Origin: Mycobacterium lacus
GTDB taxonomy: Bacteria > Actinomycetota > Actinomycetes > Mycobacteriales > Mycobacteriaceae
Reading direction: 5' to 3'
Length of the DNA stretch: 64,000 bases
NCBI RefSeq assembly: GCF_010731535.1
Contig: NZ_AP022581.1
Location: forward strand, 4,473,952 to 4,537,951
Each line of letters begins with the position of its first letter. The stretch's first letter is position 1. Shown piece after piece: positions 23,101-33,401 of the stretch. The position numbers and the translations under genes are program-made. Below the pieces are notes generated by a model, which saw only the letters and a list, made by a program, of their open reading frames with translations, was not told where the DNA came from and searched no databases.

Positions 23101-24746
23101 AAGGCGTCCCGGGTATGCGAGCCGGCATCGGACGCTGCCGCCGGCACGACCGACCGGCCCGCCGGGGCGGGGCGCAACCAGCCCGGCAGCCAGCCGGGCG
23201 GGGCATCGGGTGCCCGGTCGTAGACGCCGCCGGCCGGATCGTCCACTCGGCCCCGCAAGCGCACCAAATCCTCGTCGGGCCGGTAGATCTGCCGGATCAC
23301 CACCGCACACAGCGCCATAACCGCGATGTCACGCAGCAGGACCGTCGCGGTGAACCATTGCTCCGGCAGCGAGCGGTTCGGGTTGCCGTACAGGTAGTAC
23401 ATCCGCGGCACCCACACCAGCGCGTCGATCGTCATCCACGCCAGCAGTGCCCGGCGATGAGGAACCGCCAGCACCGCCAGCGGGACCAGCCACAGCGAGA
23501 ATTGGGGGCTCCACACCTTGCTGGTCAACAGGAAGGCCGCCACCGCCAAGAACGCCAGCTGCGCCACCCGTGGCCGCTGCGGTGCGGTGAATGCGATATA
23601 AGCGATTGCCGCACAGCACAATCCGAACAACACTGTGACGACCGTGTTCAACACCATCGGCGGCTCCCAGAAGCCCAGGGACGGGTCGAAGCCGCGCCAG
23701 CCGGTGAACGATTTCACCACGTTGTACAGCGAGTCCATGTCGTCCCCACGCCGGGTGTTGAGCCGGAAAAACTCCGACCATCCCCGCGGAAAGAGCACCA
23801 ACACAGGCAGATTCACCAACAGCCAGGCCAGGCCCGCGGTCAGCGCGGTGCGGGCCAGGCTCCCCAGGCGCCCCACCCGAATTCCCAGGACCAGCCAAGG
23901 ACCGAGAAACAACAGCGGATACAGCTTGGCCGCCGCACCCAGCCCGATCAACACACCGGCAAGCACCGGCCTGCGCCGCGCCCATGCCAGCAGCCCGCTG
24001 ATCGCGAAAGCCGTTGCCAACGCGTCGAAATTGGTGAATATCTGAAAGATCACCAGCGGAGAGGCGGCGACCAGCGCGGCGTCCCAAACCCGTCGGCCCG
24101 CCAGGCCCGCCGTCGCCCAGATGGTTCCCAACCAAGCCAGCGCAAGCCCGAACGCGGCGACGTTGAAGAACATCACCACCTCGGCAACCACCGGAACGGC
24201 GCCGAGCTTGCTCAGCGCCGTGTAGGTCTTGGCGATCGCCATGGACACGTACTGATACACCCCGGTCAACACCGGATACTCCATGTAGCGCACCGCGGGC
24301 TGTCCGTCATAGCGGGTTTGCGGTGCGCCGCTGGCGTCGGTCTCGATCCAGCTCGACTTGTAGGGAAACTTGCCTTGGCTCAACAATTCCGCGCCGTAGA
24401 GCGGCACCGTATCGGAGTAGCACAACTCGTAGTAGGCGCGTTGGTTTTCCCAGTTGGCCACCCGCTTGTCACCCGGGCCGGTGCCGGTGCTCTGCAGGCA
24501 GGCCGCCTTCGTCGACCAGCCGAGCGCCAGGAATACCAGCGCGATCACGAACATGACCCGCAGCGGGGTCATCAGCCCGGTCCGGCCGATCAGCGCGTGC
24601 CGGCCCACCGGCCCACCGACCACATTCGCCAGGGCGGCACCCAAAACGTCGTTGCGACTGGGGCAATCGCGGTTGTCGGCGCTGCGCAGATCGGCGGCCA
24701 GCGGCCGCGGTGAAACTGTCGCGCGCGCTATCCCGGCGCCGGTCAC
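23094..24746 (-). CDS. GT87/DUF2029-like integral membrane glycosyltransferase (Rv0051-like)
   Basis: This 550-residue polytopic protein has about ten hydrophobic helices and a conserved extracytoplasmic loop (SYKSS-type region YGAELLSQGKFPYKSSWIE). GT87-type enzymes use polyprenyl-phosphate sugars, as the alpha-mannosyltransferases of PIM/LAM synthesis do. The start GTG 24746 overlaps the ponA1 stop (GTGA), and the N-terminal RPLAADLRSADNRDCPSR matches what I recall of Rv0051. Coupling to ponA1 suggests an envelope role. The acceptor is unknown. Confidence 0.85.
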   Translation of the reverse strand: MTGAGIARATVSPRPLAADLRSADNRDCPSRNDVLGAALANVVGGPVGRHALIGRTGLMTPLRVMFVIALVFLALGWSTKAACLQSTGTGPGDKRVANWENQRAYYELCYSDTVPLYGAELLSQGKFPYKSSWIETDASGAPQTRYDGQPAVRYMEYPVLTGVYQYVSMAIAKTYTALSKLGAVPVVAEVVMFFNVAAFGLALAWLGTIWATAGLAGRRVWDAALVAASPLVIFQIFTNFDALATAFAISGLLAWARRRPVLAGVLIGLGAAAKLYPLLFLGPWLVLGIRVGRLGSLARTALTAGLAWLLVNLPVLVLFPRGWSEFFRLNTRRGDDMDSLYNVVKSFTGWRGFDPSLGFWEPPMVLNTVVTVLFGLCCAAIAYIAFTAPQRPRVAQLAFLAVAAFLLTSKVWSPQFSLWLVPLAVLAVPHRRALLAWMTIDALVWVPRMYYLYGNPNRSLPEQWFTATVLLRDIAVMALCAVVIRQIYRPDEDLVRLRGRVDDPAGGVYDRAPDAPPGWLPGWLRPAPAGRSVVPAAASDAGSHTRDALC

Positions 24747-27277
24747 GGCGGCGGCGTGGGAGCGTCGGTGGGCGTGGCGGACGGCCCCGGCGGCGGTGGC
24801 GCCAGGGTGATGGTGGTGGGCGGGCCGACGGGAATGGTGATCCCCGGCGCGATTTCGACCGTGGGCTGGATGACGGTTTCCGACGGCGGGGGCGGCGCCG
24901 GCGGGGGCGGCGGTGCGGCGGGCACGCCCGCGTACCCGCCGATTTCTGTAGGCTTCGGGAAGGTCTCGTCCTGGGTGCCCTTCAACGCACCATCCATGGT
25001 CGCCTTCCAGATGTCCGATGGCAGACCGGACCCGTAAATCGCTGCGCCCGAGGCGGTTTCCAGCGGCTCGTCGCCCCTGACGGTGCCCACCCACACAGCC
25101 GTCGACAGCGACGGCGTGTACCCGACCATCCAGGCGTCCTTGTTCGAGGTGGTGTCGCCCAACTGGGTGGTGCCGGTCTTGGCCGCCGACTGCCGCCCGC
25201 CGGCCAGGCTGTGGCCACGCGAATAGCCGGCGATCGGCTGCATGGCAGCGGTGACGTTGTCGGCGACGGCCTTGGGGATGCGCTGGTCACCGGCGTTGGC
25301 CGCGGCGCCGGCGTCGAAGAGTACCTGCCCTTCGGCGTTGACGACCTTCTGGACGAAGTGCGGCCGGTGATAGATGCCGGACGCGGCCAGCGTCGCGTAC
25401 GCCGACGCCATGTCGATCACTCGGGTTTGGTACTGGCCCAACACGATCCCGTTGTTGGGCGGTCCGCCCTTGCCGTCCTCGGAAAGCGTGTGCGCGACAC
25501 CGGGAAAGCTTTCCGCAACGCCGGCCTGATGCGCGGCGTCCGCGACGGCCTGCGGCCCACCCTTGAGCTTGAGCATCAGCCGGTAATAGGAGGTGTTCAG
25601 CGACATCTTGAGCGCCTCGGCGAGGTTGCAGGTGCCGCAGCTTTCGCCCTCGACGTTGGTGATCTTGATGCCGTCGACCGTGAGCGGTGAGCTGTCCACC
25701 TGGTAGCCCAGGCCGATCCCCTGCTCGAGCGCGGCAACGAGGGCAAACACCTTGAACGACGATCCGGTTTGCAGCCCGGCCTGGGCGAAATCGAAGCCCT
25801 GGGCATTCGATCCGCCGTAATAGGCCTTCACCGCTCCGTTGTGCGGGTCGATCGAAACCACCGCCGCGCGCATGTCGGGGTCTTGTCCGTCAAGATATTT
25901 CGCCACCGCCTTCTCCGCCGCCTGCTGAGCCTGCGGATCGATGGTGGTGGTGACCTGCAGCCCCTGCGTGTTCAGGGTCCGCTCGTCGATGTTGAACAGC
26001 TCCAGCAGTTCCTTGGTGACCTGCCGCTCGATCAGCCCGTTGGGGCCGCTGGTCTGGTTCTGCGCGCGAGCCTGATCCGGCGGCACGGTCTTCGGAAACT
26101 CTTGTGCCGCACGGTCGGCCGGAGACAGCGCCTTGGTTTCCACCATGCCGTCGAGCACCCAATTCCAGCGCGCTACGGCGCCTTCCGGATCGACGGCCGG
26201 ATCCAGCGTGGACGGCCGCCGGATCAACGCGGCCAGCAGTGCCCCTTCGGACACGGTGAGCTGTTCGACGGGCTTGTCGAAATACGCCTTGGACGCCGCC
26301 GAAATCCCGTAGGCGCCCCGTCCGAAGTAGATGATGTTCAGATAGGCCTGTAGCACATCGTCTTTGGACCACTCCCCCGCCATCTTCGTCGCGATGACCA
26401 ATTCCTTGGCCTTGCGCATCAGGCCGCTCCACCCGTGTTGGGCGGAACCAACCAGTGCGTTCTTGACGTACTGCTGGGTGATCGTCGAACCACCCTGCAA
26501 GTCGCCACCGCCGAACAGATTGTTGTTCACCGCCCGCGCGAAGCCGCTGAACGAGAACCCCGGGTTGGTGTAGAACCCACGGTCCTCGGCGGCGATCACC
26601 GCCTGGCGCACATAAACCGGCACTTGGTTGAGGTTGACGTCGATCCGATTGCCTTCGGGTGGAACAATTTTGGCGATCTCGGAGCCGTCGCTGGCCAGGA
26701 TCGTCGAGACCTGGTTGGTGCGGATGTCGCCCGGCCTGGGGACATCGACGATGAAGTAGGCCATCGTGAAGGTGACGATCGGCAGCAGCACCACCATCGC
26801 CATGGTGAGGTACAGCGCGCGTCGCACCCATTTCCAGTTCACCTGCCGGGCCCAGCGCCAATTCGGCCTGGGCCCGAGTGCCCCGCCCGCGCGCGGCCCA
26901 GAGGGGTCCGCAGGAGGAGGTCCGCCGGGTGGGCGCCGTCCGCCGCCCGGCCGCTCACGCCGCGGGGCAGGCGGGCTGTCCAGCGTGGCCCTGCCGTGCT
27001 CGAGCGGGTCGCGCTGTGGCGGCGCCGACGCGGGAGCAGCGGGAGCGTCTAGGGCGGCCTTGACCGCCTCGATGGGGTCCGCGTGCGGTAGCGACCGGTC
27101 GTCGGTGACGGGCGGGATGATCGCGGTTAGTCGGTCGTCGGGAGGAACGTGACGACGCTGGCCCGGCGCCGGTCGTTCGCCGCCGTCGTCGGCGCCGGAA
27201 TGCCTGCCCACATCTTCAGTGGCCGACCCGTCCGAGGCGTCACTGAACGACTGGTGGTGGCGCCCTTCGTTATTCAC
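24743..27277 (-). CDS. ponA1: bifunctional class A penicillin-binding protein PonA1
   Basis: This 844-residue enzyme polymerises and crosslinks peptidoglycan. Order: a Pro-rich cytoplasmic N-terminus (about 150 residues), one membrane helix (LYLTMAMVVLLPIVTFTMAY), a GT51 transglycosylase domain (AVIAAEDRGFYTNPGFS, LQGGSTITQQYVKN), and a transpeptidase domain with SxxK (LQTGSSFKVFALV), SxN (KMSLNTSYYRL) and KTG (SAAKTGTTQLGD). The tail is Pro-rich. The start is GTG 27277, where the sequence matches the reannotated long PonA1 N-terminus (NNEGRHHQS). It overlaps the upstream DUF5318 gene by 8 bases. Confidence 0.94.
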   Translation of the reverse strand: MNNEGRHHQSFSDASDGSATEDVGRHSGADDGGERPAPGQRRHVPPDDRLTAIIPPVTDDRSLPHADPIEAVKAALDAPAAPASAPPQRDPLEHGRATLDSPPAPRRERPGGGRRPPGGPPPADPSGPRAGGALGPRPNWRWARQVNWKWVRRALYLTMAMVVLLPIVTFTMAYFIVDVPRPGDIRTNQVSTILASDGSEIAKIVPPEGNRIDVNLNQVPVYVRQAVIAAEDRGFYTNPGFSFSGFARAVNNNLFGGGDLQGGSTITQQYVKNALVGSAQHGWSGLMRKAKELVIATKMAGEWSKDDVLQAYLNIIYFGRGAYGISAASKAYFDKPVEQLTVSEGALLAALIRRPSTLDPAVDPEGAVARWNWVLDGMVETKALSPADRAAQEFPKTVPPDQARAQNQTSGPNGLIERQVTKELLELFNIDERTLNTQGLQVTTTIDPQAQQAAEKAVAKYLDGQDPDMRAAVVSIDPHNGAVKAYYGGSNAQGFDFAQAGLQTGSSFKVFALVAALEQGIGLGYQVDSSPLTVDGIKITNVEGESCGTCNLAEALKMSLNTSYYRLMLKLKGGPQAVADAAHQAGVAESFPGVAHTLSEDGKGGPPNNGIVLGQYQTRVIDMASAYATLAASGIYHRPHFVQKVVNAEGQVLFDAGAAANAGDQRIPKAVADNVTAAMQPIAGYSRGHSLAGGRQSAAKTGTTQLGDTTSNKDAWMVGYTPSLSTAVWVGTVRGDEPLETASGAAIYGSGLPSDIWKATMDGALKGTQDETFPKPTEIGGYAGVPAAPPPPPAPPPPSETVIQPTVEIAPGITIPVGPPTTITLAPPPPGPSATPTDAPTPPP

Positions 27278-27704
27278 TGGCCGTGCGGGCGCCGTTGCGC
27301 GCCGTCCGCGTCTCGCCGGACCCCCTAGGGGGGTTCGCTGGACGTGCCGCGCCGAGGACATACGACTTGACCAGGTGGTTCCAGCTGCAGGTTCGGCACA
27401 CCTCCACCACGTGGACGGCGAATTCCGGGAACCGGGCCGCCAGCATGATCAGCTCTTCGGCGGTGCGCGCCGATCCGGAAACCGCACCCAGGTGCTCGCC
27501 GAAGACCCACGACACCAACGTGAGCTGCTCCTTGCGGCAGATCGGGCAGATCGCCTGGCTTTGTTTCCCGTGAAACTTGGCGGCGCGCAGCAGATAGGGA
27601 TTGGCGTCACACACCTCGGACACCCCGGTGCGTCCCGAGTACACCTCGGCCAGCAGTGAGCGCCGCCGAAGGGCGTAATCCACCACCTGTCGCTGCAGTC
27701 GCAC
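27270..27704 (-). CDS. DUF5318 zinc-ribbon protein (Rv0049-like)
   Basis: The 144-residue protein has paired cysteines in VSEVCDANPYLL, AICPICRKEQLT and VVEVCRTCSWNHLVKSYVLG, which suggests a zinc ribbon. GTG 27704 begins RLQRQVVDYALRRRSLL, the conserved start as recalled for Rv0049. It is the first gene of the ponA1 operon and divergent from the DUF1707 gene at 27818. Role unknown. Confidence 0.85.
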   Translation of the reverse strand: MRLQRQVVDYALRRRSLLAEVYSGRTGVSEVCDANPYLLRAAKFHGKQSQAICPICRKEQLTLVSWVFGEHLGAVSGSARTAEELIMLAARFPEFAVHVVEVCRTCSWNHLVKSYVLGAARPANPPRGSGETRTARNGARTASE

Positions 27705-27805
27705 GGTGACCAGAGTACGACGCCCACCCCACCACCGACAGGCAACCGACCCCGTTGTTGTGCATGCACCGGGGTATTCGGTGATCACGGTCGGGGCCGG
27801 CCTCC

Positions 27806-27818
27806 TACGATCATCCCG
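27806..27818 (+). promoter_or_regulatory. -10 element of a probable leaderless transcript
   Basis: TACGAT (27806 to 27811) lies 6 bases before the GTG at 27818, the spacing expected when transcription starts at or next to the start codon. No ribosome-binding site is visible. Confidence 0.4.
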
Positions 27819-28687
27819 TGGCGAAATGGCTGGGCGCACCGCTTGCCCGCGGAGGAACGACAACAACCCGCGCCAAAGACAGCGACCGTCAAGACGCGTG
27901 CCAGATTCTCGATAACGCCCTGGGCGACGGCGAACTCACGATGGAGGAGCACCGGGAACGGGTCAGCTCGGCCACCAAGGCCGTGACACTGGGCGATTTG
28001 CAGCGTCTGGTGGACGATCTGCAGTCGGGGAGCACCCCCGCCCAGGTGCCGGCGCTCAAATCGGGAGCCAAGCGCCGCGGCTTGGGCATGCTGGCCGCCG
28101 CCTTCGTCGTGTCCGTGCTGCTCGGGGTTGGCATCGGCTGGGGCCTGTACGGCAACACGACGTCGCCGCTGGATTTCACGACGGACCCGGGAGCCAAGCC
28201 CGACGGCGTCGCGGCCGTCGTGCTGACCCCGCCCAAGCAGCTGCAATCCCTCGGTGGCCTCACCGGACTGCTGGAACAAACCCGCAAGCGCTTCGGCGAC
28301 ACCACGGGCTACCGACTGGTGGTCTACCCGGACTACGCGTCGCTGGATCGCCAAGACCCCAAGGACGACCGCCGCGTCCTCAACTACACCTACCGCGGCG
28401 GCTGGGGCGATCCGAGTAGCTCCGCCAAGAGCAGTGTCGACGGCGCCCTCGTCGACCTCAGCAAGTTCGACGTCAAGACCGCGGTGGCCATTCTGCGGGG
28501 CGCCCCAGAAACCCTCGGCATCAAACAGCCCGACGTCAAGACCCAATATCTGATCGTCGAGCCGGCGACCGACCCGACCGCGCCGGGGGCGTTGTCGCTG
28601 ACGCTGTACGTCTCGAGCGATTACGGCGGTGGCTACATCGAGTTCGCGGGCGACGGCACCGTCAAACAGGTGAACTACCCGTCCTGA
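27818..28687 (+). CDS. DUF1707-domain membrane protein (Rv0048c-like)
   Basis: The 289-residue protein carries an N-terminal DUF1707 module (KDSDRQDACQILDNALGDGE, LTMEEHRERVSSATKA), a membrane helix (GLGMLAAAFVVSVLLGVGIG) near residue 95, and an extracytoplasmic C-terminal domain (residues about 120 to 289) with no named motif. The DUF1707 role is unknown. Confidence 0.82.
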   Translation: MAKWLGAPLARGGTTTTRAKDSDRQDACQILDNALGDGELTMEEHRERVSSATKAVTLGDLQRLVDDLQSGSTPAQVPALKSGAKRRGLGMLAAAFVVSVLLGVGIGWGLYGNTTSPLDFTTDPGAKPDGVAAVVLTPPKQLQSLGGLTGLLEQTRKRFGDTTGYRLVVYPDYASLDRQDPKDDRRVLNYTYRGGWGDPSSSAKSSVDGALVDLSKFDVKTAVAILRGAPETLGIKQPDVKTQYLIVEPATDPTAPGALSLTLYVSSDYGGGYIEFAGDGTVKQVNYPS

Positions 28688-28744
28688 GCGCATCCGCTGG
28701 ATGTGACTAATAGCTCACCAACACTCGGTGTGTTGTGGCAAATA

Positions 28745-28757
28745 TATCGAAACGATA
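28745..28757. promoter_or_regulatory. dyad upstream of PadR gene
   Basis: TATCG-AAA-CGATA is a perfect inverted repeat about 55 bases upstream of the PadR GTG. It is a candidate autoregulatory operator. Confidence 0.45.
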
Positions 28758-28811
28758 CGATGCTCCGAGGCGTCGGACCGTCGTAACCAGCCATGCAAAG
28801 GAGGTGTCTCG

Positions 28812-29339
28812 GTGCTGGAGCTCGCCATCCTGGGTCTCCTGATCGAATCGCCAATGCATGGTTACGAGTTGCGCAAACGGCTGACCGGCCTGCTCGGCGC
28901 GTTCCGGGCATTTTCGTACGGGTCGTTGTACCCAGCCCTCCGGCGCATGCAAAACGAGGGGTTGATTGCCGAGAACGCCGCCCCCGCGGGGACCCCGGTG
29001 CGGCGTGCCCGGCGGGTCTACCAACTCACCGACGAGGGCCGCCGGCGCTTCGCTGAGCTGGTGGCCGACACCGGCCCGCACAACTACACCGACGACGGCT
29101 TCGGGGTGCACCTGGCGTTTTTCAACCGCACTCCGGCCGAGGCGCGGATGCGGATCCTGGAAGGCCGTCGTCGTCAGGTCGAGGAACGCCGGGAAGGCCT
29201 GCGCGAAGCGGTGGCGCGGGCCAGTAGCTCGTTCGACCGCTACACCCGGCAATTGCATCAACTCGGGCTCGAGTCCAGTGAACGCGAAGTCAAGTGGCTC
29301 AACGAGCTCATCGCTGCGGAACGGGCAGCCGAACAGTAG
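28812..29339 (+). CDS. PadR-family regulator (Rv0047c-like)
   Basis: The 175-residue protein has a PadR winged helix (ELAILGLLIESPMHGYELRK, FSYGSLYPALRRMQNEGLIA, RRVYQLTDEGRRRFAEL) and a C-terminal coiled-coil dimerisation helix (RRRQVEERREGLREAVARAS). GTG 28812 follows AAGGAGGTG. It is 72 bases upstream of ino1, as in M. tuberculosis, so ino1 is a plausible target. Unlike the PadR remnant at 97, it is complete. Confidence 0.9.
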   Translation: MLELAILGLLIESPMHGYELRKRLTGLLGAFRAFSYGSLYPALRRMQNEGLIAENAAPAGTPVRRARRVYQLTDEGRRRFAELVADTGPHNYTDDGFGVHLAFFNRTPAEARMRILEGRRRQVEERREGLREAVARASSSFDRYTRQLHQLGLESSEREVKWLNELIAAERAAEQ

Positions 29340-29410
29340 CACCCCAGCACACGAACGAACACCAAGCCGAGACATCGGAGCAGACGGTTATGAGGTTAGG
29401 AGAACGCCCT

Positions 29411-30517
<1,107 letters not shown>

Positions 30518-30540
30518 TCGAACGACCATGCGGCACCATC

Positions 30541-30615
30541 GAGACTGCGGTGACGGTCCGCGTTCGGGCTCGCGAGACGCCGTGGGCGCAGTCTGGATGC
30601 CGTGCTCGCAGTCTC
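30541..30615. repeat. small repeat array between ino1 and hydrolase gene
   Basis: GCCGTG-N2-CGCAGTCT occurs twice with a 20-base period (30580 and 30600), and GAGACTGC (30541) is the inverse of GCAGTCTC (30608). It could form a stem with a long loop. It may be a transcription end or an intergenic repeat family. Confidence 0.35.
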
Positions 30616-30638
30616 GGCGGACGTAACAGTCAGAGATC

Positions 30639-31541
30639 GTGACCGGCATCTCCGACGACGAACTGAGCGGACTGACCGAGTTCGATCTGCTGGCCGAGAA
30701 CGCCGAGCAGGCCGGCGTGACGGGTCCGCTTCCCACAGTTGAGCGCGTCGGGGCGGGCGCCATCAGCGCGCTGCGCTGGGGCGGCTCGGCACCGCGGGTG
30801 GTCTTCCTGCACGGCGGTGGCCAGAACGCGCACACCTGGGACACCGTGATCGTCGGCCTTGGTGAGCCGGCGCTGGCGGTGGACCTTCCGGGGCACGGTC
30901 ATTCCGCCTGGCGCGAGGACGGCGACTACTCGCCGCAGCACAACGCCGACACCCTGGCGCCGGTGCTGCGCGAGCTGGCGCCGAGCGCCGAATGCGTCGT
31001 CGGCATGTCGCTAGGCGGGCTGACCGCGTTACGCCTGGGCGCGGTGGCGCCGGAGCTGGTGGACGAACTGGTCCTCATCGACGTCACCCCGTCGGCCTTG
31101 CAGCGGCACGCCGAGATGACTGCCGACCAGCGCGGCACGGTGGCTTTGATGCACGGCGAGCGCGAGTTCCCCAGCTTCCAGGCCATGCTGGACCTGACGA
31201 TCGCAGCAGCACCGCACCGCGAGGTAAAGGCGCTGCGCCGCGGCGTCTTTCACAACTCGCGCCGGCTCGACAACGGCAACTGGACGTGGCGCTACGACGC
31301 GATCCGCGCCTTCCCCGACTTCGCCAGTCTGTGGGCCGACGTCGACGCCTTGTCCGCGCCCGTCACGCTCGTGCGCGGCGGCAACTCAGGCTTTGTCAGC
31401 GACCAGGACGTTGCTGAACTGGCCCGGCGCGCAACGCATTTCCGTGGGACACACGTCGTCGAAGATTCCGGTCACTCGGTGCAAAGCGACCAGCCTCGGG
31501 TGTTGGTCGACATCCTGCGCGGGGTGCTGGCCGGGTGCTGA
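30639..31541 (+). CDS. alpha/beta hydrolase (Rv0045c-like esterase)
   Basis: The 300-residue protein shows the oxyanion strand (VVFLHGGGQNAHTWDTVI), the nucleophile elbow GMSLGG with the catalytic Ser in CVVGMSLGGLTALRLGA, and a C-terminal His in VVEDSGHSVQSDQP. It matches Rv0045c, recalled as an ester hydrolase of uncertain natural substrate. Start is GTG 30639. Confidence 0.9.
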   Translation: MTGISDDELSGLTEFDLLAENAEQAGVTGPLPTVERVGAGAISALRWGGSAPRVVFLHGGGQNAHTWDTVIVGLGEPALAVDLPGHGHSAWREDGDYSPQHNADTLAPVLRELAPSAECVVGMSLGGLTALRLGAVAPELVDELVLIDVTPSALQRHAEMTADQRGTVALMHGEREFPSFQAMLDLTIAAAPHREVKALRRGVFHNSRRLDNGNWTWRYDAIRAFPDFASLWADVDALSAPVTLVRGGNSGFVSDQDVAELARRATHFRGTHVVEDSGHSVQSDQPRVLVDILRGVLAGC

Positions 31542-31556
31542 GCCTACGGTGGTCGT

Positions 31557-32345
31557 ATGACTGCTGACCGCCCCATTCGTATCGGCGTGCAGCTGCAGCC
31601 GCAGCACGCCGCAAACTACGGCAACATCCGCGACGCCGTTCGGCGCTGCGAGGACATCGGCGTCGACATCGCCTTCAACTGGGACCACTTCTTCCCGCTC
31701 TACGGCGATCCGGACGGGCCGCATTTCGAATGCTGGACCATGCTCGGGGCCTGGGCCGAGCAGACCTCGCGCATCCAGGTCGGTGCGCTGGTGACCTGCA
31801 ACTCCTACCGCAATCCGGAGCTGCTGGCCGACATGGCCCGTACCGTCGACCACATTTCCGACGGCCGGCTCGTCCTCGGGATCGGGTCGGGTTGGAAGCA
31901 GAAGGACTACGACGAGTACGGCTACGAGTTCGGCACCGCCGGCAGCCGTCTGGACGACCTGGCGGCCGCGCTGCCCCGGATTAGGGCGCGGCTGGCCAAG
32001 CTGAACCCGGCACCAACCCGTGACATCCCGCTGCTGATCGGCGGCGCAGGGGAACGCAAGACCCTGCGGCTGGTCGCCCAACACGCCGACATCTGGCACA
32101 GCTTCACCGCCGCCGACGCGTTAGCGGCGAAGGCCGCGGTGCTCGGCCGGCACTGCGCCGACGTCGGTCGGGACCCGGCGACCATCGAACGCTCGGCCGC
32201 CGTGGGAAATCGCGGCGGGCTGGTCGCCAACGCGGAAACCCTCGTCGGCCTCGGGGTCACGCTGCTCACGGTGGGCTGCGACGGTCCCGATTACGACCTC
32301 ACCGCCGCGGAAGAACTCTGCAGGTGGCGCGACCGATCGGGTTAG
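31557..32345 (+). CDS. LLM-class F420-dependent oxidoreductase (Rv0044c-like)
   Basis: The 262-residue TIM-barrel protein of the luciferase-like family starts IRIGVQLQPQHAANYGNIRD. It carries VGALVTCNSYRNPELLADMA, DHISDGRLVLGIGSGWKQKDYDEYG, and PLLIGGAGERKTLRLVAQHA, typical of mycobacterial F420-dependent reductases. The substrate is unknown. It starts 15 bases after the hydrolase stop, so probably one operon. Confidence 0.9.
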   Translation: MTADRPIRIGVQLQPQHAANYGNIRDAVRRCEDIGVDIAFNWDHFFPLYGDPDGPHFECWTMLGAWAEQTSRIQVGALVTCNSYRNPELLADMARTVDHISDGRLVLGIGSGWKQKDYDEYGYEFGTAGSRLDDLAAALPRIRARLAKLNPAPTRDIPLLIGGAGERKTLRLVAQHADIWHSFTAADALAAKAAVLGRHCADVGRDPATIERSAAVGNRGGLVANAETLVGLGVTLLTVGCDGPDYDLTAAEELCRWRDRSG

Positions 32346-32457
32346 CCTTCGCCTCATCTGCCAAACACCCCAACGCGCGCGCCAAGTCGTGAGAAACTTG
32401 CCAGCGCTGGCGGCCGGAGCGGCCCCATGACATTGGCTGAAGAGGCTCGACAAACTT

Positions 32458-33186
32458 ATGCCGAAGAAATACGGGGTCAAAGAAAAAGACCAGGTTGTTT
32501 CTCACATCCTGAACCTGGTTTTGACCGGCAAGCTGCGCAGCGGCGACCGGGTCGACCGCAACGAAATCGCGCTGGGCTTGGGCGTTAGCCGTGTCCCCAT
32601 CCAAGAGGCGTTGGTCCAACTCGAACACGACGGCATCGTGTCGACGCGCTACCACCGGGGCGCATTCGTCGAGCGGTTCGACGAAGCCACCGTCCTCGAG
32701 CATCACGAGCTTGACGGCCTGCTCAACGGCATCGCCTCCGCCCGCGCAGCCGCCAACCCCACGCCGCGGATCCTTGGGCAACTCGACACGATCATGCGAT
32801 CGATGCGCGCCTCGAAGGATTCGCGGACTTTTTCCGAATTTGCCAGCGAGTACCGGCACACGGTCAACGACGAATACGCGGGCCCGCGGTTGCACGCCAC
32901 GATCCGCGCCTCACAAAACCTCATTCCCCGCGTGTTCTGGATGACCTACCAGTGCAGCCGCGACGATACGTTGCCGTTCTACGAGGACGAAAATGCGGCG
33001 ATCCATCGACGTGATCCGGAAGCGGCGCGGGCCGCCTGCATCGGACGCTCGCACCTGATGGCCCAAACCATGCTGGCCGAACTGTGCCGCCGCGGGGTTT
33101 TTGTCCCATCCGAGGTGGTGAGTGCCGGGGCGGCAGCCTTCGAGCAGACGAGCGGTGGTTCTCCGAGCCTGTCGGAGGCGCTCTGA
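32458..33186 (+). CDS. GntR/FadR-family regulator (Rv0043c-like)
   Basis: The 242-residue protein has a GntR winged helix (GDRVDRNEIALGLGVSRVPI, QEALVQLEHDGIVSTRYHRG) and an FCD-type helical C-domain. A 12-bp palindrome (GCCAGCGCTGGC, 32400 to 32411) lies 46 bases upstream and could be an operator. Confidence 0.88.
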   Translation: MPKKYGVKEKDQVVSHILNLVLTGKLRSGDRVDRNEIALGLGVSRVPIQEALVQLEHDGIVSTRYHRGAFVERFDEATVLEHHELDGLLNGIASARAAANPTPRILGQLDTIMRSMRASKDSRTFSEFASEYRHTVNDEYAGPRLHATIRASQNLIPRVFWMTYQCSRDDTLPFYEDENAAIHRRDPEAARAACIGRSHLMAQTMLAELCRRGVFVPSEVVSAGAAAFEQTSGGSPSLSEAL

Positions 33187-33289
33187 GGCTTCCGGCATTG
33201 GGCCTAACCGTGGGTCGGGCGATGCGGTGACTTGTTCCCGCTCGTGGCCGCCGGCGTCCGCTACCCGATATTGACTGTTCCGTTAACTG

Positions 33290-33370
33290 TTAACGCATTT
33301 CGTGGACTTCATCGACGCGCGGCTTCGCCGGGGTCGCCCCGCGATTGAGCCGGAGACTCCCCCGACGTGA
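33290..33370 (+). pseudogene. 3' end of an amino-acid ABC permease
   Basis: Frame LTHFVDFIDARLRRGRPAIEPETPPT, ending in TGA at 33368, is the typical C-terminus of HisM-type permeases. An in-frame stop lies just upstream, and the membrane domain is absent. Weak permease-like sequence may extend upstream to about 33230. Confidence 0.5.
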
Positions 33371-33401
33371 TCGCATCGACGCTCGGCCCGGAGATGGCGT
33401 C

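Noticed and set aside
23115..24713. Plus-strand 532-codon frame opposite the glycosyltransferase
   Set aside because: Gln/Arg/His-rich shadow. The minus strand encodes a conserved membrane protein.
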